Of a DNA stretch of 64,000 bases, positions 26,992-36,683 are shown in pieces. Numbering within the stretch: the stretch's first letter is position 1; each line of letters opens with the position of its first letter. The stretch is from Mesorhizobium sp. B2-7-2 (GTDB taxonomy: Bacteria; Pseudomonadota; Alphaproteobacteria; Rhizobiales; Rhizobiaceae): NCBI RefSeq assembly GCF_006440775.1, contig NZ_VFTZ01000006.1, positions 1 through 64,000 on the forward strand, written 5' to 3'. Under the pieces are notes generated by a model. It ran no database searches, was not told the origin of the DNA, and saw only the letters and a list, made by a program, of their open reading frames with translations. The translations under genes and the position numbers were made by a program.

Positions 26992-27543
26992 TTAAGCCGC
27001 GTTCGAACCTGTGACCTGCGCCGAGATCGCGTCGGGCCCGAACTCGTCCTCTCCGGAAATCTTGAGGATCTCTTGCAGCCTGGCGCGCGCCCGGCTGACG
27101 CGGCTTTTGATCGTGCCGACCGCGCAGCCGCAGATCTCGGCGGCTTCTTCATAGGAGAAGCCTGAAGCGCCGATCAGGATGATGGCTTCGCGCTGGTCCT
27201 CGGGCAGTTGCTCGAGCGCGCCGCGGAAATCCTTGAGATCGAGCTGGCCATGCTGGGCCGGATGAACGGCAAGCCTGGCCGTCATGATGCCGTCGCTGTC
27301 CTGCACTTCGCGGCCGCGCTTGCGCATCTGCGAATAGAATTCGTTGCGCAGGATGGTGAACAGCCAGGCCTTCAAATTGGTGCCCGGCTGGAAGCTCTCA
27401 TGCTTGTCCCATGCCTTGACCAGCGTTTCCTGGACGAGGTCGTCGGCCCGGTCGGCATTCTGTGTGAGCGACACGGCGAAAGCCCGCAGGCTCGGAATCG
27501 CGCCGAGCAGCTCGGTCTTGAAGCTCTGGGATACCGCCGCCAT
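26992..27543 (-). CDS. ecfG: ECF sigma factor EcfG, general stress response
   Basis: This 183 aa ECF15 (EcfG-type) sigma factor has region 2 at about residues 25-90 (RADDLVQETLVKAW) and region 4 at 120-170 (SYEEAAEICGCAVGTIKSRVSRAR). It starts three bases after the nepR stop, so the pair is coupled. NepR holds it inactive until phosphorylated PhyR removes NepR. Its own operon has an EcfG-type promoter, giving positive feedback. The nine GGAAC-N16/17-CGTT sites around it are its presumed targets. Confidence 0.93.
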   Translation of the reverse strand: MAAVSQSFKTELLGAIPSLRAFAVSLTQNADRADDLVQETLVKAWDKHESFQPGTNLKAWLFTILRNEFYSQMRKRGREVQDSDGIMTARLAVHPAQHGQLDLKDFRGALEQLPEDQREAIILIGASGFSYEEAAEICGCAVGTIKSRVSRARARLQEILKISGEDEFGPDAISAQVTGSNAA

Positions 27544-27546
27544 GCC

Positions 27547-27750
27547 TCAGTCCTTTTTCTGGGCAGGTTCGGTCTGTTCCAGCTGGCTGAGCAGCTGAGC
27601 GAAACGGTCCGGCACATGATCCGAGACCAGTTCGTCATAATACTGCTTGAGCTTGCGAGCGATTTCGGAGTTTGCACCAAGTGGATTGCCATCCCCGTTC
27701 CGATGCCGGCTTGCGGCATCAGCCATCTGTTTTTTTGACATTTCCTTCAT
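27547..27750 (-). CDS. nepR: Anti-sigma factor NepR
   Basis: This 67 aa protein has the NepR core, IARKLKQYYDELVSDHVPDRF, over residues 30-50 and a disordered acidic tail. It sequesters EcfG and is itself sequestered by phosphorylated PhyR. It is the first gene of nepR-ecfG, divergent from phyR, the classic arrangement. ATG 27750 is used. A second in-frame ATG at 27741 is possible. Confidence 0.92.
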   Translation of the reverse strand: MKEMSKKQMADAASRHRNGDGNPLGANSEIARKLKQYYDELVSDHVPDRFAQLLSQLEQTEPAQKKD

Positions 27751-27842
27751 AATAGCCCTAATTTCCAGCACCCGAGCCGCTCTTCGACTTCAAACCACAA
27801 CGCAAGCGGAACCCTCGTCTGGTTGCCCATCCCTAGACCCGA

Positions 27843-27867
27843 AACGCTCGCCTGCTAATTTAGTTCC
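27843..27867 (-). promoter_or_regulatory. EcfG-type promoter of nepR-ecfG
   Basis: On the minus strand GGAAC (27867-27863), a 16 bp spacer and CGTT followed by T (27846-27842) lie about 92 bp before nepR. It points away from the phyR promoter, whose -35 begins 10 bp further on. Confidence 0.85.
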
Positions 27868-27876
27868 GCGGCCGGC

Positions 27877-27901
27877 GGAACTTTTTCCGAAAGCCGGCGT
27901 T
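27877..27901 (+). promoter_or_regulatory. EcfG-type promoter of phyR
   Basis: GGAAC at 27877-27881, a 16 bp spacer and CGTT at 27898-27901 followed by T. The phyR start is 67 bp downstream. Confidence 0.85.
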
Positions 27902-27968
27902 TGATGCAGAGGGGCTTGCAACCAATGCGGCCTTGAACATGAAACGTCATCTGAGGGAGACGTCAATA

Positions 27969-28763
27969 ATGAGTCTGTCCGCAACCATCGCTCCTCATCT
28001 CCCGTTCCTTCGCCGCTTCTCGCGCGCGGTGTCGGGATCGCAGGAGAGCGGTGACGCGCTGGTCGCCGCGATGCTGGAAGCCATTATCGCCGATACCAAT
28101 ATCTTCCCCGAAGCCTCGAGCGACCGTATTGCGCTGTATAAGGTTTTCGCCAGGCTGTTCACCTCCGTGGCCATCCGCGTGCCGCAGGAACAGGCGCAGA
28201 CCGCCTGGGAGCAGCGGGCCGCGGCCAATCTGAATGCGATCGCGCCCCTGCCGAGGCAGGCTTTCCTTCTGGTTGCCGTCGAGGGCTTCAGCGAGGACGA
28301 GGCGGCGGAGATCCTCGACGTCGACGAGGATGAGTTCTCGGAGCTGCTTGCCCAGGCGAGCAACGAGATTTCCCGGCAAGTTGCGACCGACGTGCTGATC
28401 ATCGAGGACGAGCCGCTGATCGCCATGGACATCGAGGAGATGGTCGAGAGCCTCGGCCACCGCGTCGTCGGCACGGCGCGCACGCATGCCGAGGCTGTGG
28501 CCTTGTTCGGCAGGACGCGGCCGAAAATGGTTCTGGCCGACATCCAGCTCGCCGATGGGAGCTCGGGCATCGAAGCCGTCAACGAGATTTTGTCCTCGAC
28601 GCCTGTGCCGGTGATCTTCATCACCGCCTTCCCTGAACGCCTGCTGACCGGCGAACGGCCCGAGCCGGCCTTCCTGGTCACCAAGCCGTTCAATCCCGAC
28701 ATGGTCAAGGCTTTGATCAGCCAGGCCCTGTTCTTCGACCGTCAGGCCAAGGCCGCCGCCTGA
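27969..28763 (+). CDS. phyR: Response regulator PhyR, general stress response
   Basis: This 264 aa protein has an N-terminal sigma-like domain (residues 1-135: region 2-like 10-70, region 4-like ending [17 protein letters not shown]). A C-terminal receiver follows with acidic residues IEDE near 145, phospho-acceptor D191 (ADIQL) and K239 (VTKPFN). When phosphorylated by HWE kinases it binds NepR in place of EcfG. GAGGGAG before ATG 27969 fixes the start over upstream in-frame codons. It is divergent from nepR-ecfG, with mirrored EcfG-type promoters. Confidence 0.95.
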   Translation: MSLSATIAPHLPFLRRFSRAVSGSQESGDALVAAMLEAIIADTNIFPEASSDRIALYKVFARLFTSVAIRVPQEQAQTAWEQRAAANLNAIAPLPRQAFLLVAVEGFSEDEAAEILDVDEDEFSELLAQASNEISRQVATDVLIIEDEPLIAMDIEEMVESLGHRVVGTARTHAEAVALFGRTRPKMVLADIQLADGSSGIEAVNEILSSTPVPVIFITAFPERLLTGERPEPAFLVTKPFNPDMVKALISQALFFDRQAKAAA

Positions 28764-28878
28764 TCCCTTCCGAAGCTCGACCTCGAACGTCATGCGAGGG
28801 CTTCGCGCCGTGCGTGACGCCTGGCTGTGTGCGGTCGGAAAAGCCCGCTCAAGGGGATCGTCTTTTTCAGCAAATGGT

Positions 28879-28903
28879 GGAACAAACGACATCTGGCCAC
28901 GTT
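28879..28903 (+). promoter_or_regulatory. EcfG-type promoter of the DUF1328 gene
   Basis: GGAAC at 28879-28883, a 16 bp spacer and CGTT at 28900-28903. The start codon is 29 bp downstream. Confidence 0.8.
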
Positions 28904-28932
28904 CTTTTCCCGACATAAGAAGGAGACGCATC

Positions 28933-29097
28933 ATGCTGTACTGGGCGCTCGTATTTCTCGTAGTTGCGATCATCGCCGGCGCGCTTGGGTTCGGCGGCAT
29001 CGCCGGCACATCGGCAGGTATCGCGCAAATCCTGTTCTTTATCTTTCTCGCCTTCCTGGTGATTTCGCTCATCGCAGGCCTCTTCAGGAGAGCCTGA
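28933..29097 (+). CDS. DUF1328 small membrane protein (54 aa)
   Basis: It is almost wholly hydrophobic, with two helices (residues 3-20 and 30-50) around a [14 protein letters not shown] turn, and ends GLFRRA, as in the DUF1328/YtjA family. AGGAG precedes the ATG. Members are small inner-membrane proteins often induced by stress. Function is unknown. It is directly preceded by an EcfG-type promoter. Confidence 0.88.
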   Translation: MLYWALVFLVVAIIAGALGFGGIAGTSAGIAQILFFIFLAFLVISLIAGLFRRA

Positions 29098-29218
29098 CCG
29101 CGACACTGGAAGCCGCACCCCTCAAACGGTTTCCAGCCACCGCCGGACGGCGCCTCGAAAGAGCACCGTCCGGCGGACCGTTTTTGAAAAGCCCTAATTT
29201 CAGGGTGTTGACTCGTGC

Positions 29219-29243
29219 GGAACAAGTTGCGGATTGGGCCGTT
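29219..29243 (+). promoter_or_regulatory. EcfG-type promoter of the second HWE kinase
   Basis: GGAAC at 29219-29223, a 16 bp spacer and CGTT at 29240-29243, ending 26 bp before the start codon of the kinase gene. Confidence 0.8.
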
Positions 29244-29269
29244 CAAGGGCCGAGTGGGGGATTTCTCCG

Positions 29270-30301
29270 ATGCCTTCCCAAGGTCCCACGCAAGATAGGC
29301 TTGAAAAGCAAGACGGCGAAGTGATCGCGATGCATCCTTCGGAAAGCGGGATGCAGGTCGGGCGTGCCTTGCTTCATGCCCTGCACAATGCCGGGATTTC
29401 GGTTCTCTACCAGGATCGGCAGATGGAAACGGTCTGGGCGCGCAACATGAACGCGCCCTGGGCGTCCGATACAGCCGACGGCAAGGACTTGCTCTCGCCG
29501 GCGCAGGCCGAACGCATAAGGGCCGCCAAACTCAAGGTGATCGAATCCGGCAACCCGGACCAGCTCGAGCTCAGCATTCCGGGGCACCAGGGCGTACGCT
29601 GGTTCCAGCTTTGGATCGATGCAGACCGCGGGGAAGCCGGCGATGTCCTCGGCGTCGTCACGACGATGGTGGAGACGACGGAGCAGAAACGCCGCGAGCA
29701 GACCCTGAAGACATTGCTGCGCGAAGTCAGCCATCGATCGAAAAATCTCCTCGCCATCATCCAGAGCATCGCCACGCAGACCGGGCGCTACACGGAGACG
29801 CTCGGCGAGTTCCTGGCGCGGTTTCGCGGCCGGCTGCAATCGCTCGCGTCTTCGCAGGATCTCGTCACATCCTCCAACTGGCGAGGAGCCGCGCTGCACG
29901 AGCTCGTATCCGGCCAGGTCGGCCGCTACAGCAGCGATCTGGCTCAAAGCCTGCGGTTCGCGGGCGAAAATCCTTACCTCAACCCTAACGCCGCCCTGCA
30001 TATCGGTCTCGCCATGCATGAGCTGGCCGTCAACTCCGTGAGCTATGGCGCACTGTCGCGGCCGGACGGCCATGTCGAGGTCCGCGCCAGGCTCGAGGCC
30101 GAAGACGGAACCTCGCCCAACCTCTTGCTGACCTGGACGGAGGCGGTCGGCGACGCGACGCGCAATGAGAAGCGTTTCGGCAGCGTGGCGCTGGAACGCG
30201 TCGTGCCGATGTCGCTGAATGGCTCCGCAACGCTAGAAATCGGCAGAGACCGGATGGAATACCGTCTCACCGTCCCGCACGGGAATTTCGAGACGGATTG
30301 A
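29270..30301 (+). CDS. HWE-family sensor histidine kinase with PAS-like domain (PhyK candidate)
   Basis: This 343 aa soluble kinase has a PAS-like sensor at about residues 30-138. The HWE/HisKA_2 domain has phospho-accepting H155 in LLREVSHRSKN, and an ATPase domain lies at 230-340 (MHELAVNSVSYG). There is no membrane segment. It is downstream of phyR under an EcfG-type promoter, so it would amplify or reset PhyR phosphorylation. GGGGGA lies before ATG 29270. A further ATG at 29330 is possible. Confidence 0.88.
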   Translation: MPSQGPTQDRLEKQDGEVIAMHPSESGMQVGRALLHALHNAGISVLYQDRQMETVWARNMNAPWASDTADGKDLLSPAQAERIRAAKLKVIESGNPDQLELSIPGHQGVRWFQLWIDADRGEAGDVLGVVTTMVETTEQKRREQTLKTLLREVSHRSKNLLAIIQSIATQTGRYTETLGEFLARFRGRLQSLASSQDLVTSSNWRGAALHELVSGQVGRYSSDLAQSLRFAGENPYLNPNAALHIGLAMHELAVNSVSYGALSRPDGHVEVRARLEAEDGTSPNLLLTWTEAVGDATRNEKRFGSVALERVVPMSLNGSATLEIGRDRMEYRLTVPHGNFETD

Positions 30302-30320
30302 GAGCGCCGCCGATGGCGTA

Positions 30321-30400
30321 AGAGCATTCCAGGCAAAGTGCGCAACGGTCAGGCGGCTTCGCCGTAGCCTTCCGTCCGTATTGCGTAAAAACGGAGACGG
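30321..30400. repeat. Dispersed repeat, family C (variant)
   Basis: It begins GAGCATTCCAGGCAAAGTG and ends TTCCGTCCGTATTGCGTAAA, with a longer centre than the other copies. It lies between the HWE kinase and the 56 aa gene. Confidence 0.55.
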
Positions 30401-30519
30401 GAGCGCTTTGCCGGCGGAGGCCCTTAACCGGCTGTTCACCATAAAGTCCGATCCTGTGCTCCCGGCTGACGATGCGCCGGAAACCCATCCGCGCCCCGGC
30501 GCGACCTGGGGAGACCGAA

Positions 30520-30690
30520 ATGATGGTTGCCGACATGAACAGGCTGGAGCAGGCCGCCCGCGTCTCGATGAGCGGCTTCCAGGATGCCGAGCTGCCGCCG
30601 GCGCCGCGGTCGTCGCATCTTTCGCTCCGCCTGGGCGCGATCGCGCTTCTGGCCGCCGTGGCGCTGACCGCGGCCTGGCAATTGTTCTGA
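30520..30690 (+). CDS. Small single-pass membrane protein (56 aa)
   Basis: A polar N-terminal half with a short helix (MNRLEQAARVSMSG) leads to one C-terminal membrane helix, LRLGAIALLAAVALTAAW. GGGGAGA stands just before the ATG. The family is not recognised. No EcfG-type promoter was found upstream. It may be a short tail-anchored protein. The following 256 bp (30691-30946) hold nothing I can identify. Confidence 0.55.
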   Translation: MMVADMNRLEQAARVSMSGFQDAELPPAPRSSHLSLRLGAIALLAAVALTAAWQLF

Positions 30691-30946
30691 CCCCGCATGC
30701 GGCTTTGACCCTCAGCCACTGCGGATCCCGCGCTGGACGACTGTGACCGGATCGTCGGGAACATGCGGCCCGACGGCACTGAGTTCGCAATGCTGGAGGT
30801 GCCTGGCATACTTGTCGTGTCGAACGGCGAGCGCCCCGAAAAGACTACGTTAGGCAACAGTAAAATCGGGCAGGCAAACCACCTTTTTTCATGCTAAATG
30901 GTTGCTGGCACTGCCGAAAGTGAGGACAAAAGTGAGGAGCAATTCT

Positions 30947-31192
30947 ATGCGGAAGATGATGATTGCCATGGTTGCCGTGGTCGCTGTCAGCGGCTGCACA
31001 ACGACCGAGCAGGACGTCGTCGGCGGCGGCCTGATCGGCGCCGGCGTGGGCGGCTTGGTCGGCGGCAGCAAGGGTGCGCTGATCGGCGCGGCCGTCGGCG
31101 CCGGGTCGGGCCTTCTGGTTCGCAACCTGCGCAACGGCTATTGCCAGTATCGCGATCATCGCGGCCGGATCTACACGGCTCGCTGCAACTAG
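30947..31192 (+). CDS. Glycine-zipper lipoprotein (81 aa)
   Basis: A lipoprotein signal (MRKMMIAMVAVVAVSGC, lipobox VSGC, Cys at residue 17) leads into a glycine-zipper helix, GGGLIGAGVGGLVGGSKGAL. A C-terminal tail with two cysteines (NGYCQYRDHRGR) ends the protein. It resembles the YMGG/17 kDa-antigen type envelope lipoproteins. GAGGAG precedes ATG 30947. Probably anchored in the outer membrane. Function unknown. Confidence 0.82.
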   Translation: MRKMMIAMVAVVAVSGCTTTEQDVVGGGLIGAGVGGLVGGSKGALIGAAVGAGSGLLVRNLRNGYCQYRDHRGRIYTARCN

Positions 31193-31270
31193 TTCAGCAC
31201 GGGAAAGACCGGGGGCCGGCAGCCGGCCTCCGGTTTGTTTTGAATTCAAATTCAAACTCGCTGATTTACC

Positions 31271-32974
31271 TTACGCGGCCAGCGGAATCCTGATCTCCAC
31301 CTTCAATCCGTCGGCGTGGTAGTCGCGCGCGATCGTGCCGCGCAATTCGCGCGTGACGTTGAGATCTATCAACTTGGTGCCGAAGCCGGTCTTGACTGGC
31401 GCTTCCAGTTCCTTCTGACCCGCCTCGCGCCAGTTCAGAACCAGCGTCCGCTCGCGGCCGCGGCCCTCGACTCTCCAGTCGACCTTGAGAGCCCAATTTC
31501 CCTTGGCCGAATTGATCGAACTGCCGGCCTCGCCATATTTCAGCGCGTTGGTGGCAAGTTCGTGGAAGGTCAGCCCGAGCGCCTGCGTCGTCGTCTCGTC
31601 CAGCAGCACCTCCGGCCCTGACAACACGCCGTCGGGAAGGTCCTTGCCGAACACCTGCCCGAGCTCGATGCGCAGCAGGTCGCCGAGATCGGCTTTCTGC
31701 CAGCGCGAACGCGTCAGCATGTCCTGCGATGCGGCCATGGCCTGCAGGCGCGCCGAGAACGATGCCGAAAACTCCTTCACGTCGGTGGCTTGCGAGGCCG
31801 TCTGCCGCGCGATCGCCAGCACGCGGGTGATCGAATTCTTGATGCGGTGCTTCATCTCCTGCAGGATCAGATCCTTTTCCAGCAGGCTCTTTTCGGTCGC
31901 CTCGTGCAGCGCCGATTTCGCCTCATAGGTGCGCTCCTGGTAGCGCGCCACCAACGCGATGGCACCGGCAAGCAGCAGGCCGAACAGTCCGAGCATCACC
32001 GGAATGGCGCGCGAGGACGGCGGTTCGAAGGCGCTCGTCGGCCTGAACAGCAAGGTCCACGGTTGGCCCGCCACGACGATATCGCGGCGCGCCAGAAACC
32101 TCGCGCCGATGCGTTCCGCCGGAGGAGCTTCCGACCGGAACAACAAATTGCCGGCCTCGGGCTTGCCGTCATAGACCTCGACATTGACCGGCAGCAGCGG
32201 CGCGTGGCTGAGCGCGACCTGGAACAAGTCGTGCGCGCGGAAAGCGGCGTAGAGAAAGCCCGCGGTCGAGGAGCGGCTGGCATTGATGACGTCCGGCGCC
32301 GTTTCCACGTTCAGCCGCACGAAGACCAGGAACCCCGGAAAGGTCTGCTTCGCGCCCATGGCCTGGCCGAGTTGGATAAGACCGCTGGCATGTTGCTGGT
32401 CGTCGGCCATGGCTTTCTCGATAGCCGTCCGCCGTGCCGGCTCGCTGAACATATCGAAGCCGATGAACGACTGGTTGGACGTATCGAGCGGCTCGAAAAG
32501 CACGATCGGCGTTCGCCATTGCTGCTCGCTGGTGGCCGGATAGATCGGATGCGCCGACCCATGATCGTGCAGGATGTCGCGTTCCACCGCCGCCTCGTCG
32601 CCGGTCTTGGCGAGCCTCAGGAAGCCGATGCCGCGCAGTCCGGCGAAATTGTCGTCGATGTCGAGCGCGCTGAAGAAGGCCTTGAATTCGCCCCGCGAGA
32701 TGTCGCCGTTGCGGGCATCGAACAGCGCCTGCGTCGAACGCAGCAGCGACAGATGCAGGTCGACGCGGCTCTCGATGCGGTTGAGCGCGTCGTCTGCCGT
32801 GCCCTCGAACTTGATCCGCGCCGCTTCCTGCGTCGCGAAATAGGCGAACCCTGCCATGGTCAGGCTGATCAGCGCGACGGCGACAAAGGCAACGATCGGA
32901 AAGAGCTTCTTCAAATCAAGGATGCGGCCCGTGGACGGTCGACGATCTTTATGGGCAAGTCTCGGCGCCAACAC
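31271..32974 (-). CDS. CHASE-domain HWE sensor histidine kinase
   Basis: This 567 aa membrane kinase has helix 1 at residues 24-46, a periplasmic CHASE domain at about 60-300 and helix 2 at 325-345. The HWE/HisKA_2 domain has H376 in [10 protein letters not shown], and the ATPase domain contains [11 protein letters not shown] near 460. CHASE domains sense small ligands in the periplasm. The start codon is GTG and lacks a clear ribosome site, so the first 20 residues are uncertain. It is the third HWE kinase within 10 kb of phyR and may be an additional input. Confidence 0.86.
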   Translation of the reverse strand: MLAPRLAHKDRRPSTGRILDLKKLFPIVAFVAVALISLTMAGFAYFATQEAARIKFEGTADDALNRIESRVDLHLSLLRSTQALFDARNGDISRGEFKAFFSALDIDDNFAGLRGIGFLRLAKTGDEAAVERDILHDHGSAHPIYPATSEQQWRTPIVLFEPLDTSNQSFIGFDMFSEPARRTAIEKAMADDQQHASGLIQLGQAMGAKQTFPGFLVFVRLNVETAPDVINASRSSTAGFLYAAFRAHDLFQVALSHAPLLPVNVEVYDGKPEAGNLLFRSEAPPAERIGARFLARRDIVVAGQPWTLLFRPTSAFEPPSSRAIPVMLGLFGLLLAGAIALVARYQERTYEAKSALHEATEKSLLEKDLILQEMKHRIKNSITRVLAIARQTASQATDVKEFSASFSARLQAMAASQDMLTRSRWQKADLGDLLRIELGQVFGKDLPDGVLSGPEVLLDETTTQALGLTFHELATNALKYGEAGSSINSAKGNWALKVDWRVEGRGRERTLVLNWREAGQKELEAPVKTGFGTKLIDLNVTRELRGTIARDYHADGLKVEIRIPLAA

Positions 32975-33046
32975 AATGGCGCGGTCAAACCATCACCGCG
33001 GCTGGCACATCACGCAGCCGTTAATTAGCCGGCTACAAGTTCGACT

Positions 33047-33847
33047 TCATGCCGCGATCTTCAGCGCCCCCGGGCCCGGAATGGCGCCTGGCGGGCATCT
33101 GCCGAGGATGATCATGCCGAGCACCTCGTCCTGGGTGACATCGGTCGTGCGCGCGGTGCCGACCACCTGGCCGTTCTTCATCACGCAGACCCGGTCGGCG
33201 AGTTCGAACACGTCGTGGATGTCGTGGCTGATCAGGAAGATGCCGATGCCGTCGGCCTTGAGCTGCTTGACCAGTTCGCCGACCTGCGCCGTCTCTTGCG
33301 GGCCGAGCGCCGCCGTCGGCTCGTCCATGATCAGGATACGGGCGTTGAACAGGATCGCGCGCGCGATCGCCACCGACTGCCGCTGTCCGCCCGACAGCTT
33401 GATCACCGGCTCCTTGAAGCGCTGGAAACGCGGATTGAGCCGGCCCATCACCTTGCGCGCCTCGGCTTCCATGGCGACGTCGTCGAGCGTGCCCCAACCC
33501 GTCATCAGCTCGCGGCCGAGGAAGAGATTGGCCGCGGCATCGACATTGTCGGCCAGCGCCAGCGTCTGGTAGATCGTCTCGACGCCGTATTTCTTGGCGT
33601 CGCGCGGATTGGAGATCGAAACCTCCTCGCCATTGATGAATATCTGTCCGCTGTCGCGCTTATAAGCGCCGGACAGGATCTTGATCAGCGTCGATTTACC
33701 GGCGCCATTGTGGCCGAGCAGCGCCATCACTTCGCCGGGGAAAAGGTCGACGGATGCGTCGTCGACGGCGCGAATGCCGCCGAAGGCGATCGAAACATTG
33801 CGCATGTCGACCAGCGGAACGCCGGCGGGAGCGGTCTTGTCAGCCAT
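33047..33847 (-). CDS. Sugar ABC transporter ATP-binding protein, single domain (XylG role)
   Basis: This 266 aa protein has Walker [10 protein letters not shown] at residues 45-53, LSGGQ near 150 and Walker B LIMDEP near 171. Only one ATPase domain is present, while XylG and RbsA of enterics have two (about 500 aa). It therefore probably works as a homodimer, as FrcA-type ATPases do. GGGAGG lies before the ATG. It is the last gene of the xylF-permease-ATPase set. Confidence 0.85.
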   Translation of the reverse strand: MADKTAPAGVPLVDMRNVSIAFGGIRAVDDASVDLFPGEVMALLGHNGAGKSTLIKILSGAYKRDSGQIFINGEEVSISNPRDAKKYGVETIYQTLALADNVDAAANLFLGRELMTGWGTLDDVAMEAEARKVMGRLNPRFQRFKEPVIKLSGGQRQSVAIARAILFNARILIMDEPTAALGPQETAQVGELVKQLKADGIGIFLISHDIHDVFELADRVCVMKNGQVVGTARTTDVTQDEVLGMIILGRCPPGAIPGPGALKIAA

Positions 33848-33874
33848 GATCCTTTTCCTCCCTATGATCCTTGC

Positions 33875-35227
33875 TCAGACGCGCTTGCGGTAGAGGGTGT
33901 CGAGCCACACCGCGACGACCAGCACGGCGCCAACGACGATGCTCTGCAGCGGTGAATCGACGCCGAGCAGCACCATCCCGGATTGCAGCGACTGCATCAG
34001 CAATGCGCCCAGCATAGCACCGAGCACGGTTCCGGAACCGCCCGCGAGCGACGTGCCGCCGATGACCGCCGCGGCGATGACCAGCAGTTCATCCAGCGTC
34101 CCCAGCGCGTTTGTCGAGGAGTTCTGCCTGGCCGAAGAGATCGCCGCCGCGATCGTCGCCAGCACGCCCATGATCATGAACACCTTCATGGTGATCCAGC
34201 GCGTGTTGATGCCGGCAAGATTGGCGGCTTCCGGATTGCCGCCGATGGCAAAGACGTAGCGGCCGAATCTAGTGCGCTTGGTGACGAAGGTCATGATCAG
34301 ACCGACGGCGACCGCCATCAGGACCGGAATGGCGATGCCATGCGCGATGAACAGCCCGCCTTCGGGCACGGTGATGTTGTTGGCGGCGGCGTAGCGGTTC
34401 ACGATGCCGACTGGCCACGGATAGGAGTTGGCGAGCCACACCGCGCCCAGGATGACCGCGCAGGTGACCGTGGCAAGCAACGTCTCGGCCCAGACCGGAC
34501 GCAGGGGGAAGCGGAAGCGCTTGCGCTGCACGCGGCCGTTGAAATGCATGAAGATGACCGCCAGGCAGGCGACGATGCCGACGGCCCAGCTCCATTTGGC
34601 GCCGATCGAGCCCGCCGGGCCGCCGCCCATCAACTGGAATGTGGCGTCGAGCGGCGCAACGGTCTGGCCGCTGGTGACCCACCAGGCAGCGCCCCGCCAT
34701 ACCAGCAATCCGCCCAGGGTGACGATGAAGGCCGGCACTTCAAGATAAGCGATGACGAACCCCTGGAAGGCGCCGACGATGAGGCCGAGCGCCAGGCCGA
34801 TCAGCAACGCCAGAACCCAGATCCAGGGATTTCCCAGCTCAAGCCCCACGAAGCGAACCAGGAAATGCACCTGGGCAAAGCCCATGACCATGCCGATCAG
34901 CCCTTCGGCCGACCCGACCGACAGGTCGATGTTGCGCATGACGATGACCAGCACCATGCCGGAGGCCATGATCGCCACGGCCGAAGACTGAACCGACAGG
35001 TTCCAGAGATTGCGCGGCGTCAGGAACGTGCGGCTGTCGAAGTCGAGCGGGTTGACGCCAAGCCGCAAGCTGGAAATCACATGCAGTCCGATCCAGATCA
35101 GGAGCAGCGCGCCGATCATGCCCAGCATGCGGGTGTCGAGCTCGGTCGCCTTCAGGAACCGGGCCACAGTGCCGAGTTCCGACGCGCGCGGGGTGTCCGC
35201 CGGTTGGGTAGACGTCGTGTCGGTCAT
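33875..35227 (-). CDS. xylH: Sugar ABC transporter permease, XylH-like
   Basis: This 450 aa inner-membrane protein has about ten or more hydrophobic segments. The conserved SVGSAEGLIGM and FAIGGNPEAANLAGI motifs match ribose/xylose-type permeases. It is longer than RbsC and close to XylH because of extra segments at the N-terminus and near residues 220-265. GGGAGG precedes the ATG. It is separated from the binding-protein gene by a hairpin terminator, which may lower its expression relative to xylF. Confidence 0.87.
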   Translation of the reverse strand: MTDTTSTQPADTPRASELGTVARFLKATELDTRMLGMIGALLLIWIGLHVISSLRLGVNPLDFDSRTFLTPRNLWNLSVQSSAVAIMASGMVLVIVMRNIDLSVGSAEGLIGMVMGFAQVHFLVRFVGLELGNPWIWVLALLIGLALGLIVGAFQGFVIAYLEVPAFIVTLGGLLVWRGAAWWVTSGQTVAPLDATFQLMGGGPAGSIGAKWSWAVGIVACLAVIFMHFNGRVQRKRFRFPLRPVWAETLLATVTCAVILGAVWLANSYPWPVGIVNRYAAANNITVPEGGLFIAHGIAIPVLMAVAVGLIMTFVTKRTRFGRYVFAIGGNPEAANLAGINTRWITMKVFMIMGVLATIAAAISSARQNSSTNALGTLDELLVIAAAVIGGTSLAGGSGTVLGAMLGALLMQSLQSGMVLLGVDSPLQSIVVGAVLVVAVWLDTLYRKRV

Positions 35228-35322
35228 GATTTCCTCCCGCCGGCCTGCCCGTCTGGCGCGAATACCTAGCCAAGCCTAGAAGCTATCCGCCGAAGGCGGA
35301 AACACAAATCTTTTTGAGAAAA

Positions 35323-35346
35323 CGCCGCGGCTTTCAGGCCGCGGCG
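35323..35346 (-). terminator. Intercistronic terminator after xylF
   Basis: A perfect 9 bp stem, CGCCGCGGC / GCCGCGGCG, with a 6 base loop. On the minus strand it is followed by TTTTC. It lies 30 bp past the xylF stop and probably allows partial read-through into the permease gene. Confidence 0.75.
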
Positions 35347-35375
35347 CAGGTATTTTGATCGAACGTCGGCAAGGC

Positions 35376-36416
<1,041 letters not shown>

Positions 36417-36475
36417 GATATCCTCCCTGCGCCCTGCGGCGCGACCCAGACTGGCCCGAAGGCCGGCACAGAGGC

Positions 36476-36497
36476 TTTTTTTCGAGCCTCAAAAAAA
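36476..36497. promoter_or_regulatory. Candidate ROK-regulator operator
   Basis: A T7 tract, the eight bases CGAGCCTC and an A7 tract form a near-palindrome in the xylF/regulator divergent region, 60 bp before xylF. A/T-tract dyads of this kind are typical of ROK repressors. The GAGGCT/AGCCTC arms overlap it as a hairpin. Confidence 0.5.
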
Positions 36498-36683
36498 TAG
36501 TGGTCCAGCATAACGACGCTGTCAACCGAGATTCTGATGGGTTTTGATGGGCTCAGGCATTTTTTTCGGCATCCGCAATAAATAATGACATGGCCCCTGG
36601 CTTCTGCCACAATCCCTAGCGTGTCAGCGACAGGCCATGGCATTATCACAAGGCCGCGATGACCGGGGAGGACGTGCGAGACG

